Assembly: GCF_039544305.1 (NCBI RefSeq)
Contig: NZ_BAABLK010000006.1
Coordinates: 1-64,000, forward strand
Direction of reading: 5' to 3'
DNA from: Paeniglutamicibacter antarcticus_C
Lineage (GTDB): Bacteria > Actinomycetota > Actinomycetes > Actinomycetales > Micrococcaceae
Length of the DNA: 64,000 nt
Within the stretch, counting starts at the first letter, position 1, and every line of letters starts with the position of its first letter. Made by a program: the position numbers and the translations under genes. Of this stretch, positions 15,912-23,932 are shown piece after piece. The notes beneath the pieces were generated by a model that saw nothing but the letters and a program-made list of their open reading frames with translations, was not told the DNA's origin and did not search any database.

Positions 15912-18235
15912 GCGCCGCAGAACAGAGTACAGAAGTGAAGAAGTTCAACATGGACACGGTGGCCATCGCCGCCGCCACCCCGGACACCGAACTTCCCTGG
16001 GCCGAGCTGGGCCTGAAAGCCAATGAGTTTGACGAGGTCGTCAAGGTCCTGGGCCGCCGGCCCACAGCGGCCGAGCTGGCCATGTACTCGGTCATGTGGT
16101 CCGAGCACTGCTCCTACAAGTCCTCCAAGAACCTTCTGAGCCAGTTCGGCAAGAAGGTCACTCAGGAGATGAAGAAGGACATGCTCGTGGGCATCGGCGA
16201 AAACGCCGGTGTGACCAACCTGGGCGACGGCTGGGCCGTGACCTTCAAGATCGAATCGCACAACTCCCCCACCATGATCGAGCCCTACCAGGGCGCGGCC
16301 ACCGGCATCGGCGGCATCGTGCGCGACATCATCTCCATGGGCGCACGCCCGGTGGCCGTGATGGATCCGCTGCGCTTCGGCGCCATCGACCACCCGGACA
16401 CCGCACGGGTGATCCATGGCGCGGTCGCCGGCATCGGCGGCTACGGCAACTCGCTGGGCCTGCCGAACATCGGCGGCGAGGTGGTCTTCGACTCCGTCTA
16501 CCAGGGCAACCCGTTGGTGAACGCACTGGCCGTTGGCGTCATGCGCCACGAGGACATCCGCCTGGCCAACGCGTCGGGCAAGGGCAACAAGGTGGTGCTC
16601 TTTGGCGCGCGCACCGGCGGTGACGGCATCGGTGGTGCCTCGATCCTTTCTTCCGAGTCCTTCGATGACACCAAGCCCTCCAAGCGCCCCGCGGTCCAGG
16701 TCGGGGACCCGTTCGCCGAGAAGATCCTCATCGAGTGCTGCCTGGAACTGTTCAAGGGATCCCTCGTCGAGGGCATCCAGGACCTGGGCGCCGCGGGTAT
16801 CTCCTGCGCCACGTCCGAGCTGGCCTCGAACGGCGACGGCGGCATGGAGGTCGAGCTGACGAGTGTGCTGCTGCGCGATCCCTCGTTGACCCCGGGAGAG
16901 ATCCTGATGTCCGAGTCGCAGGAACGCATGATGGCCGTTGTCTCACCGGCGAACATCGAGGCCTTCGAGGCGGTCATGGACAAGTGGGCCGTGGAGTACT
17001 CCTGGCTCGGCGAGGTCACCGACACCGGTCGCCTGATCATCAAGTGGGACGGCGAGGTCATCGTCGATGTCGACCCGCGCACCGTGGCTCACGACGGACC
17101 TCTCTACGACCGTCCGTACGCCCGTCCCGAATGGCAGGATGCCCTGCAGGCCGACACCTTCAAGGCCTCGGAGGCCGGGGCGGACCTGCCGTCCACCGGC
17201 GATGAGCTGAAGGCCGCGCTGATCGAGCTCATGGCGAGCCCGAACATGTGCGACAAGTCGTGGGTCACCAACCAGTTCGACCGCTACGTCGGCGGCAACA
17301 CCGCGCTGGCATCCCCCGATGACGCCGGAGTGATCCGCGTCGATGAGGAAACCGGCATGGGTGTGGCCTTGGCCACCGACGCCAACGGCCGCTACACCTT
17401 CCTGGATCCGTACCACGGCGCGCAGCTGGCCCTCTCGGAGTCCTACAGGAACGTGGCGACCTCCGGCGCCGTGCCGCTGGCGGTCTCTGACTGCCTGAAC
17501 TTCGGCTCCCCCGAGGACCCCGATGTCATGTGGCAACTCGCGGAGGCCATTCGCGGCCTGTCCGATGCCTGCATGGTGCTCGGGGTCCCGGTCACCGGCG
17601 GCAACGTCTCGCTGTACAACCAGACCGGGTCCACCGCGATCCACCCGACCCCGGTCGTGGCCATGCTGGGCAAGTTCGACGATGTCGCCCGCCGCACACC
17701 CTCGGGGTGGCGCGCGGACGCCGACGGGCAGGCCATCTACCTGCTGGGCACCACGCATGACGAGCTCGACGGTTCGGAATTCGCGAACATCCGTGGACAC
17801 CTCGGCGGCTTGCCTCCGAAGGTGGACCTGGCGGCGGAGAAGACCTTGGGTGCGATCCTGGTCAACGCTTCGCGAGACGGCATGATCGATTCGGCACACG
17901 ACCTTTCCGAGGGTGGCCTGGGCGCCGCACTGGGCGAGATGGCGCTGCGCTACGGCGTCGGTGCCCGCGTGGCCCTGGACGATCTGTGCGAGCGAGACGG
18001 TATCGATGCCTTCACCGCGCTGTTCTCCGAATCGCAGGCACGCGCCATCGTTGCGGTCCCGCGTTCCGAAGAGGTGCGCTTCAACGACATGGCCACCGCA
18101 CGGGCCTTCCCGGTGGTTCGCCTCGGGGTGGTTGATGCGCAGGCCACCTCGCTGGAGGTCCAGGGCCAGTTCGATCTGGACCTGGCGGAGCTGCGCGAGG
18201 CCCACGAGGCCACGCTGCCAAAGTACTTCGGCTAG
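15908..18235 (+). CDS. purL: Phosphoribosylformylglycinamidine synthase PurL
   Basis: A 775-residue small-type PurL. After a roughly 35-residue variable start come MYSVMWSEHCSYKSSKNLL, TFKIESHNSPTMIEPYQGAATGIGG split by ATP- and FGAR-binding residues, and the second-half motifs CLNFGSPEDP and PVTGGNVSLYNQ. It makes FGAM from FGAR, ATP and ammonia. The GTG at 15908 overlaps the purQ stop; an in-frame ATG lies 14 codons later. A strong terminator follows. The long antisense ORFs in this interval are codon-bias shadows. Confidence 0.95.
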   Translation: MSAAEQSTEVKKFNMDTVAIAAATPDTELPWAELGLKANEFDEVVKVLGRRPTAAELAMYSVMWSEHCSYKSSKNLLSQFGKKVTQEMKKDMLVGIGENAGVTNLGDGWAVTFKIESHNSPTMIEPYQGAATGIGGIVRDIISMGARPVAVMDPLRFGAIDHPDTARVIHGAVAGIGGYGNSLGLPNIGGEVVFDSVYQGNPLVNALAVGVMRHEDIRLANASGKGNKVVLFGARTGGDGIGGASILSSESFDDTKPSKRPAVQVGDPFAEKILIECCLELFKGSLVEGIQDLGAAGISCATSELASNGDGGMEVELTSVLLRDPSLTPGEILMSESQERMMAVVSPANIEAFEAVMDKWAVEYSWLGEVTDTGRLIIKWDGEVIVDVDPRTVAHDGPLYDRPYARPEWQDALQADTFKASEAGADLPSTGDELKAALIELMASPNMCDKSWVTNQFDRYVGGNTALASPDDAGVIRVDEETGMGVALATDANGRYTFLDPYHGAQLALSESYRNVATSGAVPLAVSDCLNFGSPEDPDVMWQLAEAIRGLSDACMVLGVPVTGGNVSLYNQTGSTAIHPTPVVAMLGKFDDVARRTPSGWRADADGQAIYLLGTTHDELDGSEFANIRGHLGGLPPKVDLAAEKTLGAILVNASRDGMIDSAHDLSEGGLGAALGEMALRYGVGARVALDDLCERDGIDAFTALFSESQARAIVAVPRSEEVRFNDMATARAFPVVRLGVVDAQATSLEVQGQFDLDLAELREAHEATLPKYFG

Positions 18236-18250
18236 CCATACCAAGCCCAA

Positions 18251-18294
18251 GGCGGGGCGTCGGGGGTTTTTCCCCGGTGCCCCGCCCCTCGTTT
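18251..18294 (+). terminator. Terminator of purSQL
   Basis: GGCGGGGC (18251-18258) pairs with GCCCCGCC (18279-18286), with an inner CGGGG/CCCCG stem closing on a T-rich loop, followed by CTCGTTT. It lies 15 bp behind the purL stop. From 18295 to about 18610 I see no gene or known RNA, only GC-rich sequence. Confidence 0.75.
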
Positions 18295-18610
18295 AACCCC
18301 GTAAGGGGGCGAGCAGCCCGGATTCACGGCGCTTTTCCTGGCCCGGGAAAACTGATACCTGCAGGTGCGGACGCGCCGTGGGGTCCGCGAGCCGCGCCCT
18401 GCCCCGGAGCACACGCCATCCCCCCGAGACCCACGCAAAGCATCAGTTCATACCGGGTATTGGTGGCCCGAGCGCGGGCTGAGACAGAGAAAACCGCAGG
18501 GTCTTCCCTCCGCAGCACCCTCGGATCCCCACGCCCCTTGGCCTATGATGCGTGACATCAACACTTGTGAGCCACGCCGCTTTGCCGTAGAGTTCCTCAC
18601 TACAAGCCAT

Positions 18611-18645
18611 GTTCGACTATAGAACTTGTCGTTCTAATATAGAAC
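18611..18645 (+). promoter_or_regulatory. Tandem palindromic operators upstream of the aromatic hydroxylase gene
   Basis: Two copies of GTTC-N7-GAAC, GTTCGACTATAGAAC (18611-18625) and GTTCTAATATAGAAC (18631-18645), start exactly 20 bp apart, so they face the same side of the helix. A possible promoter TTGTCG (18626-18631) with CGATAT (18649-18654) overlaps the second copy. The arrangement suits a dimer-of-dimers regulator such as an IclR-family protein; no regulator gene is adjacent. Confidence 0.55.
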
Positions 18646-18691
18646 ACACGATATCGGCAGCAGCCATCGCCCCACGAAAAGAGGAAAGCCC

Positions 18692-20584
18692 GTGCAGTTC
18701 CACCACCACGGTTACGTATCCGGTGACCCGCGTATCAAGCCAGCTGCCGGTGTCGGCATCGATCGCCCGGAGGAACTCCCCGAGACGGTCGACGTGCTCA
18801 TCGTGGGCTCCGGTCCCGCCGGCATGCTCACCGCCGCACAGCTCTCGCAGTTCCCCGGCATCACCACCCGCGTCGTGGAACGCCGCGGCGGCCGACTGGA
18901 GATCGGCCAGGCCGACGGCATCCAGGCACGCAGCGTAGAGACCTTCCAGGCCTTCGGATTCGCCGAGCGCATCACCCAGGAGGCCTACCAGATCACCGAA
19001 ATGGCTTTCTGGCGCCCGGACACCGAGAACCCGAAGGACATCATCCGCGGCGGCCGCGCCGTCGACGACGAGCATGGCATCAGCGAGTTCCCGCACCTGA
19101 TCGTGAACCAGGCACGCGTCCTTGACTACTTCGCCGAGGTCGCCGAGCACTCTCCCACACGCCTGACCCCCGACTACGGCTGGGACTTCCAGGGCCTCGA
19201 GGTCACCGATCAGGGCGAGCACCCGGTCAAGGTCACCTTGGTGCGCAGCGCCGGTGCCGACGAGGGTGCCACACGCATCGTGCACGCCAAGTACGTTGTG
19301 GGTTGCGACGGCGCCCGCAGCCCGGTCCGCGCCTCCATAGGCGCCAAGATGGCCGGCGACAAGGCCAACCACGCCTGGGGCGTCATGGACGTGCTGGCCT
19401 CCACCGACTTCCCCGACATCCGCCTTAAGTGCGCCATCCAGTCCCACGACGGAGGCTCCATCCTGCTGATCCCGCGCGAGGGCGGTCACCTCTTCCGCAT
19501 GTACGTCGATCTGGGCGTGGTGCCTCAGGACGACAACGGCGCGGTCCGCAACACCCCCATCGAGCACATCATCTCCCAGGCCAACGCGATCCTGAGCCCG
19601 TACACCCTGGACGTGCGCCATGTCGCCTGGAACTCCGTGTACGAGGTCGGCCACCGCCTCACCGACCGCTTTGACGACGTCGAGCTGGCGGACATCGGAA
19701 CCCAGACCCCGCGCGTGTTCATCACCGGGGACGCCTGCCACACGCACAGTGCCAAGGCCGGCCAAGGCATGAACGTCTCGATGCAGGACGGATTCAACCT
19801 GGGTTGGAAGCTGGCACACGTGCTCGAGGGCCGCAGCCCCGAGGCACTACTCTCCACCTACTCTGCGGAGCGCCAGGTCATTGCCAAGAACCTCATCGAC
19901 TTCGACAAGGAATGGTCGACGTTGATGGCCAAGAAGCCCGAGGAGTTCGAGAACCCGGACGACCTCGAGGAGTTCTACGTTTCCACGGCCGAGTTCCCAG
20001 CCGGCTTCATGACCGAATACACCCCTTCCATGGTCACCGGCCAGCCCGTGCACCAGGAACTCGCCACCGGATACCCGGTGGGCAAGCGTTTCAAGTCGGC
20101 CATGGCCTCGCGGGTCTGCGACACCAACCCGATGCACTTGGGACACCACGCAACCGCCGATGGCCGCTGGCGCATCTATGTCTTCGCCGACGCTGCGGCC
20201 CCTGGCACCGGCTCCAAGGTTGATGACCTGGCCCAGTGGCTCTCCACTTCCGCGGATTCACCGCTGGCGGCAACCCCTGAGGGGCTCGACGAGGACGCCT
20301 GGTTCGATGTGAAGGTCATCTACCAGCAGCGCCACGAAGAGCTGGACATCAACGCGGTACCCTCGGTCTTCAAGCCCGAGGTCGGCCCGTTCAAGCTCAC
20401 CGACTACGAGAAGGTCTACGGCGTTGTACCCGGTGCCGACATCTTCTCCGAGCGCGGGGTTTCCCGCGACGGCGTCGTAGTGGTGGTGCGCCCCGACCAG
20501 TATGTCGCCAACGTGCTGCCGCTTGATGCCACCGAGGAACTCGGTGACTTCTTCGCGCGGATCCATGCGGGCGTGCGCGCCTAG
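18692..20584 (+). CDS. FAD-dependent aromatic hydroxylase (PheA/TfdB family; 3-hydroxybenzoate 4-monooxygenase-like)
   Basis: A 630-residue flavoprotein hydroxylase. The FAD/NADPH fold shows GSGPAGMLTAAQL (about 35-47, GxGxxG), the bridging motif CDGARSPVR (about 208-216) and the second FAD motif GDACHTHSAKAGQGMNVSMQ (about 346-365). The C-terminal thioredoxin-like domain (about 450-630) is typical of phenol 2-monooxygenase and of MobA-type 3-hydroxybenzoate 4-monooxygenases. It should hydroxylate a phenolic acid using NADPH and O2. Translation starts at GTG 18692 behind AAGAGGAAAG. It is monocistronic between tandem operators and a strong terminator. Precise substrate is inference from family length and N-terminal resemblance. 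Confidence 0.82.
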   Translation: MQFHHHGYVSGDPRIKPAAGVGIDRPEELPETVDVLIVGSGPAGMLTAAQLSQFPGITTRVVERRGGRLEIGQADGIQARSVETFQAFGFAERITQEAYQITEMAFWRPDTENPKDIIRGGRAVDDEHGISEFPHLIVNQARVLDYFAEVAEHSPTRLTPDYGWDFQGLEVTDQGEHPVKVTLVRSAGADEGATRIVHAKYVVGCDGARSPVRASIGAKMAGDKANHAWGVMDVLASTDFPDIRLKCAIQSHDGGSILLIPREGGHLFRMYVDLGVVPQDDNGAVRNTPIEHIISQANAILSPYTLDVRHVAWNSVYEVGHRLTDRFDDVELADIGTQTPRVFITGDACHTHSAKAGQGMNVSMQDGFNLGWKLAHVLEGRSPEALLSTYSAERQVIAKNLIDFDKEWSTLMAKKPEEFENPDDLEEFYVSTAEFPAGFMTEYTPSMVTGQPVHQELATGYPVGKRFKSAMASRVCDTNPMHLGHHATADGRWRIYVFADAAAPGTGSKVDDLAQWLSTSADSPLAATPEGLDEDAWFDVKVIYQQRHEELDINAVPSVFKPEVGPFKLTDYEKVYGVVPGADIFSERGVSRDGVVVVVRPDQYVANVLPLDATEELGDFFARIHAGVRA

Positions 20585-20601
20585 CACCACCCCTGCATGG
20601 C

Positions 20602-20644
20602 AAAACGACCCCCGGTAGCGGTTTCGCTGCGGGGGTCGTTTTTT
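20602..20644. terminator. Bidirectional intrinsic terminator
   Basis: AAAACGACCCCCG (20602-20614) pairs with CGGGGGTCGTTTT (20630-20642), giving an A-run on one side and a T-run on the other. It serves both the hydroxylase gene and the convergent heme monooxygenase gene. Confidence 0.9.
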
Positions 20645-20660
20645 CGTGTGATTCCTGCAG

Positions 20661-20951
20661 CTAGGCCAGCTCGACGACCTCGAACTCGAGCAGTTCCATG
20701 CCGTTTGCCACCGGTGCCTGGGCCGCGTGGTCATGCCCGGCGCGTTGGGCGCGCCAGTTCTCGAAGTCTTCGCGGGTGGCCCACTGCGTATAGACGAAGT
20801 AGCGGTCCTCCCCGGCGACCGGGCGCAGCAGCTGGAATCCCTCGAAGCCCGGGGATCCGTCCACGGAGTGCTTGCGGGCCGCGAAGCGCGCCTCGAGCTC
20901 GCTTCCGGCCTCGACCGGGACGTTGAGTGCGTTGATGACGACGATGGACAC
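20661..20951 (-). CDS. MhuD-like heme-degrading monooxygenase
   Basis: A 96-residue ABM-fold protein that closely resembles Mycobacterium tuberculosis MhuD: VVINALNVP, SPGFEGFQLLRPV, RYFVYTQW and GMELLEFEVV occur in order. The residues used by MhuD for heme turnover, Asn7, Trp66 and the axial ligand His75, fall at exactly positions 7, 66 and 75 here. It should bind heme in the cytosol and open the ring to release iron. The GTG start at 20951 follows AAGGAG. It is monocistronic, ending at the shared terminator. Antibiotic-biosynthesis-monooxygenase is the broader family name. Confidence 0.85.
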   Translation of the reverse strand: MSIVVINALNVPVEAGSELEARFAARKHSVDGSPGFEGFQLLRPVAGEDRYFVYTQWATREDFENWRAQRAGHDHAAQAPVANGMELLEFEVVELA

Positions 20952-21020
20952 AATACTCCTTCCGGGCCCGGATTCCCCGGACCGCTTGTCCTTCCAAGTT
21001 ACACCCAGGACTTCAGGGCG

Positions 21021-22424
21021 CTACCTGGGTGTTGCCAGCTTCCGTGCCGCGGCCAGGTAGCGTCCTGTTGCATGGCGCGCGGCCGCTTCTGCGATCGGCG
21101 CACCGAGTCGGTAAAACCAGTTCGAATGCCTGGAAACAGCGTTCAATTCGAAGTAGACGGATCCATCGTCCTCCAGCACCGCGAGAAAAGACTCCTCCCC
21201 CGTTTCCGGATGTCCGGCCAAGGTTCCGTAGGCAAAGCCGCTGCGGGCATCCTCCTGAACCAGCCGCACCACCCTGCAGGGGGCGGGCAGACGCAGCGGA
21301 CCCACACCGAATCCCAGCACGACCCCGGTTCCCAAGGAAATCTCGGGGGTGTCTGCCTGCACCCGAAGCCCGGCACCTTCCTGCAGCTTCCAGGTGCGGA
21401 TCCCTTGGGCCAGCGACTCGAAAGCGGACCTTCCCTGACCCACGCATTCGCGGATGCGCGTGGAACGATATCCTTCCGGGACCACATCGCCCTCGGTTGC
21501 GCCGCGTTCGGCATAGCTCAAGTCGTTGACCACCCCGAGGCGGAACAGTCTGCGGCGGGCTGCCATTTCCGAGGGCCCCATCGTGCCCAGTGCCAATCCC
21601 GCAACCGCCAAGGTCACCTTGCCGGCCAACGAACTGGGCAGCCGAACGGGCCCCAGGGCCGTCCGTTCAAGACCCAACATCCTGCGGTGGCTTTCGGGCA
21701 GGGTGTCAACCACCGCGGCAAAGAGCAGTTTGTAGCCCGGCAGGACCATGGGGTCCAACGGAGGGTTCTTCAAAAATGAGACGACCTCGGCAACCCGTTC
21801 TCCGCCGGCCAATTCGCCGCGGGACTCATAGCCGGCCATGGCCGCTTTCAGTTCGGCATCGCTGCGTGGAGGGTTGACAACTCCCATCAGCTCCCCGGCC
21901 TTGGCCCATTCACGCACATACGCGTCCGCCCCTTGTGGAACCGGACCCGAAAATATCTCGTGGCTGCGCAGGAAGGCATCGGCGAAGGCGATGTGGACCC
22001 AATCCGAGAGGCCGGGATCATTGGCGGAGTATCTCTCTTTCGCGCCTTGCCCCGTGGTGTAGGTGCCGACCACCGGGACGTGGCGGCGCCTGACCCAGTC
22101 GCAGGCCTGTTGGGCTGCTGCCGTATCCCCGTACGTCAGCGTAAAGATCCAGCGGATGGTGCCGGCCAGCCGGGACAGCATGTCGTTTTGGTAGTTTGAA
22201 TGTTCGGCCACTCCTGCCAATGCTCCCGGGTGCAAGGCCTGTGTCAGCAGTGCGCGGATTCCCGCCGCAATCGGGCTCATCCCCCCGTGGACCGTCCAGA
22301 CCGCGGAGTCGTGGGCAAAGTAGCCGGCGTCCTCGCCCCGATCCAGCTCGCGTTCCCACACCGGGTCATAGGTTTCTTGGGCGGTGAATGTCTGCCGGAG
22401 CTTGATCCGCAGTAGCTGGAACAT
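21021..22424 (-). CDS. MpaB/DUF2236 oxygenase-like domain fused to DUF1990
   Basis: A 467-residue protein of two parts. Residues about 20-290 match the oxygenase-MpaB/DUF2236 family (HDSAVWTVHGGMSPIAAG, TQALHPGALAGVAEHSNY, the HIAFADAFLRSHEIF block), a helical heme-binding fold shared with rubber oxygenase. Residues about 320-465 match DUF1990/UPF0548 (GVVLGFGVGPLRLPAPCRVV, GFAYGTLAGHPETGEESF, SRHSNWFYRLGAP). The two are normally separate proteins. Substrate is unknown. It lies 8 nt behind a YgiN-like gene read in the same direction, so the two are probably co-transcribed, with the monooxygenase-like gene first. Confidence 0.8.
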   Translation of the reverse strand: MFQLLRIKLRQTFTAQETYDPVWERELDRGEDAGYFAHDSAVWTVHGGMSPIAAGIRALLTQALHPGALAGVAEHSNYQNDMLSRLAGTIRWIFTLTYGDTAAAQQACDWVRRRHVPVVGTYTTGQGAKERYSANDPGLSDWVHIAFADAFLRSHEIFSGPVPQGADAYVREWAKAGELMGVVNPPRSDAELKAAMAGYESRGELAGGERVAEVVSFLKNPPLDPMVLPGYKLLFAAVVDTLPESHRRMLGLERTALGPVRLPSSLAGKVTLAVAGLALGTMGPSEMAARRRLFRLGVVNDLSYAERGATEGDVVPEGYRSTRIRECVGQGRSAFESLAQGIRTWKLQEGAGLRVQADTPEISLGTGVVLGFGVGPLRLPAPCRVVRLVQEDARSGFAYGTLAGHPETGEESFLAVLEDDGSVYFELNAVSRHSNWFYRLGAPIAEAAARHATGRYLAAARKLATPR

Positions 22425-22432
22425 GGTCGTTG

Positions 22433-22756
22433 CTAGCCGATCTTCAGTTCGTCCATGTCGCCCCAGGAGTCGCCCTCGACCTTGCGGGAGACGATCTTGG
22501 GGGTCGCGGCCAGTGCCGGGCGCATGGATTCCAGGCCGGCCTTGAAGTGCTCTGAGTTCACGTGTGCTCCTGCCGCGTCGTCGTCTGCGAAGGCTTCGAT
22601 GAGCACGAACTCGGTCGGGTCCTCGATGCTGCGTGACCAGTCAAACCACAGGTTTCCGGGCTCGGCGCGGGAGGCGGCCGTGAAAGGGGCCACCAGGTCC
22701 ATGAATAGATCGGTGTAGTTGGGCTTGGTCTTTATTTTCACGACGATGAAGTACAT
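22433..22756 (-). CDS. YgiN-like putative quinol monooxygenase (ABM family)
   Basis: A 107-residue ferredoxin-like fold protein: MYFIVVKIKTKP, AASRAEPGNLWFDWSRS, EFVLIEAFADDDAAGAHVNSEHF are the usual beta-alpha-beta elements and the conserved HxxSxHF region of YgiN/ABM monooxygenases. It may oxidise quinols or aromatic rings without a cofactor, or simply bind a hydrophobic ligand. It starts the short operon with the MpaB-DUF1990 fusion gene (8-nt gap). Confidence 0.75.
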   Translation of the reverse strand: MYFIVVKIKTKPNYTDLFMDLVAPFTAASRAEPGNLWFDWSRSIEDPTEFVLIEAFADDDAAGAHVNSEHFKAGLESMRPALAATPKIVSRKVEGDSWGDMDELKIG

Positions 22757-22780
22757 GGTTCCTAGCCTACCGACCCGGAG

Positions 22781-23167
22781 CTAGCCACGCTCAACCAAGC
22801 CATTCCAGTCCAGCGCCGCTTGTTCGATGCGTGGAAGCGAGGCGACCACCAAGTCGTAGGAATCCTCGATGAGGTCCGACATCAGTTCCTCGGCAAGCCC
22901 GGGAACCACGGTGTTCCAGTGCTTTTTGTTCATATGGTAACCGGGGGTGATCTGCGGGTTGGCGGCCCGCAACTGCTCGGCCAGCACCGGATGGCATTTG
23001 AGGTTCAACGACACCAGACCGAATCGATGGCTCAGCAACCCGAACATCTTGGCCCGGGACCTGTCCTTGCCAGCGACTTTGAACACCGCGGCGCCCTCGC
23101 CGAAGGGGAAGTCCTCATAGGCGCCGGGCATGCCCAGTGCCAGTCCGCGCCACAATTCGTATTCCAC
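22781..23167 (-). CDS. MmcQ/YjbR family DNA-binding protein
   Basis: A 128-residue protein with the MmcQ/YjbR layout: PGAYEDFPFGEGAAVFKVAGK at the start, LLSHRFGLVSLNLKCHPVLAEQLRAA in the middle and PGYHMNKKHWNTVVPG before a C-terminal helix SDLIEDSYDLVVASLP. The family has a CyaY-like double-wing fold and is described as DNA-binding; no biological role is firmly known. The start at 23167 is GTG. The following gap to 23377 contains nothing I recognise. Confidence 0.85.
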   Translation of the reverse strand: MEYELWRGLALGMPGAYEDFPFGEGAAVFKVAGKDRSRAKMFGLLSHRFGLVSLNLKCHPVLAEQLRAANPQITPGYHMNKKHWNTVVPGLAEELMSDLIEDSYDLVVASLPRIEQAALDWNGLVERG

Positions 23168-23376
23168 AGCTTCATCCTAGCGATGATCTTTCCACGGCAA
23201 CACGGATGAAAAGGGCCGGCTTCGTTGCCTCCGCTGGAGAAATGTCAACGGAACCGGCCGGTTCAGGGTTTTCCCTGGCCGTGCAGCGGCAGAAAACCGT
23301 CTTGGATCGTGCACCGATGAGCGGTACAACGGTTCCCATTTCAAAAAAGCTGCCGGCCAGCCGTGCGGCCGCGCAG

Positions 23377-23805
23377 CTAAAGGCGTGGCAGTTCGATCAG
23401 CGGGCAGGTGTTCATGACAACCTCGAGTCCAGCCTCCTTGGCGCGTTTGGCGGCATCTTCATCGATGACGCCCAATTGCAGCCAGACGGCATCAGCCCCG
23501 ATCTCGATTGCCTGGTCCACGATGGCCCCGACTCTTTGGGAGTTAACGAAGCAGTCGACAACATCGACATGGCCGGGAATATCAGCCAACTTGCGGTAAC
23601 CGGGCTCACCGAGCACGCTGTCCGCGCGAAGCGAGACCGGAACGATCTTCATTCCCAGCTCTTCCTGCAGGACCCGCGAAACTCCCGGTGCCACGCGCCT
23701 GGGGTTGTTGCTCAAGCCGACCACGGCCCAACGTGCGGGAGTCTTCAGGAGCCGTCGTATCACTTGGGGATCATTGGCGTGCGATGCGTTCATTGTGGTG
23801 CTCAT
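23377..23805 (-). CDS. CoA-binding-domain protein (YccU family)
   Basis: A 142-residue single-domain Rossmann protein: WAVVGLSNNPRRVAPGVSRVL (the GxSxxP-type CoA loop), YRKLADIPGHVDVVDCFV, ADAVWLQLGVIDEDAAKRAKEAGLEVVMNTCP. The C-terminal N-T-C-P cysteine is conserved in the family. These proteins resemble the CoA-binding domain of succinyl-CoA synthetase; their role is unclear. It lies 127 bp behind the DszA-like gene on the same strand and could be the tail of that sulfur operon. A paralog follows metY at 43395. Confidence 0.8.
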   Translation of the reverse strand: MSTTMNASHANDPQVIRRLLKTPARWAVVGLSNNPRRVAPGVSRVLQEELGMKIVPVSLRADSVLGEPGYRKLADIPGHVDVVDCFVNSQRVGAIVDQAIEIGADAVWLQLGVIDEDAAKRAKEAGLEVVMNTCPLIELPRL

Positions 23806-23932
23806 GTTCCCAACGCTACAACTGCACGCCTGTTCCTGTCGGCGAAAGGCCCTGCTGACTTAAACGCCGTGGCCTGCGTGGGATCCAGTCCCGCGCCGAC
23901 CTCTCTCATGCATTTCTGCGGTTCGTTCGCGG

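Noticed and set aside
16943..18250. 435-codon minus-strand frame opposite purL
   Set aside because: Exactly antisense to the well-conserved PurL; no start signal and no motifs.
18466..18515. A GGGCTGAGACA segment resembling the TPP (thiamine) riboswitch core
   Set aside because: The essential downstream CUGAUC and GCG-AGGGA motifs are missing and the next gene, 180 bp on, is an aromatic hydroxylase.
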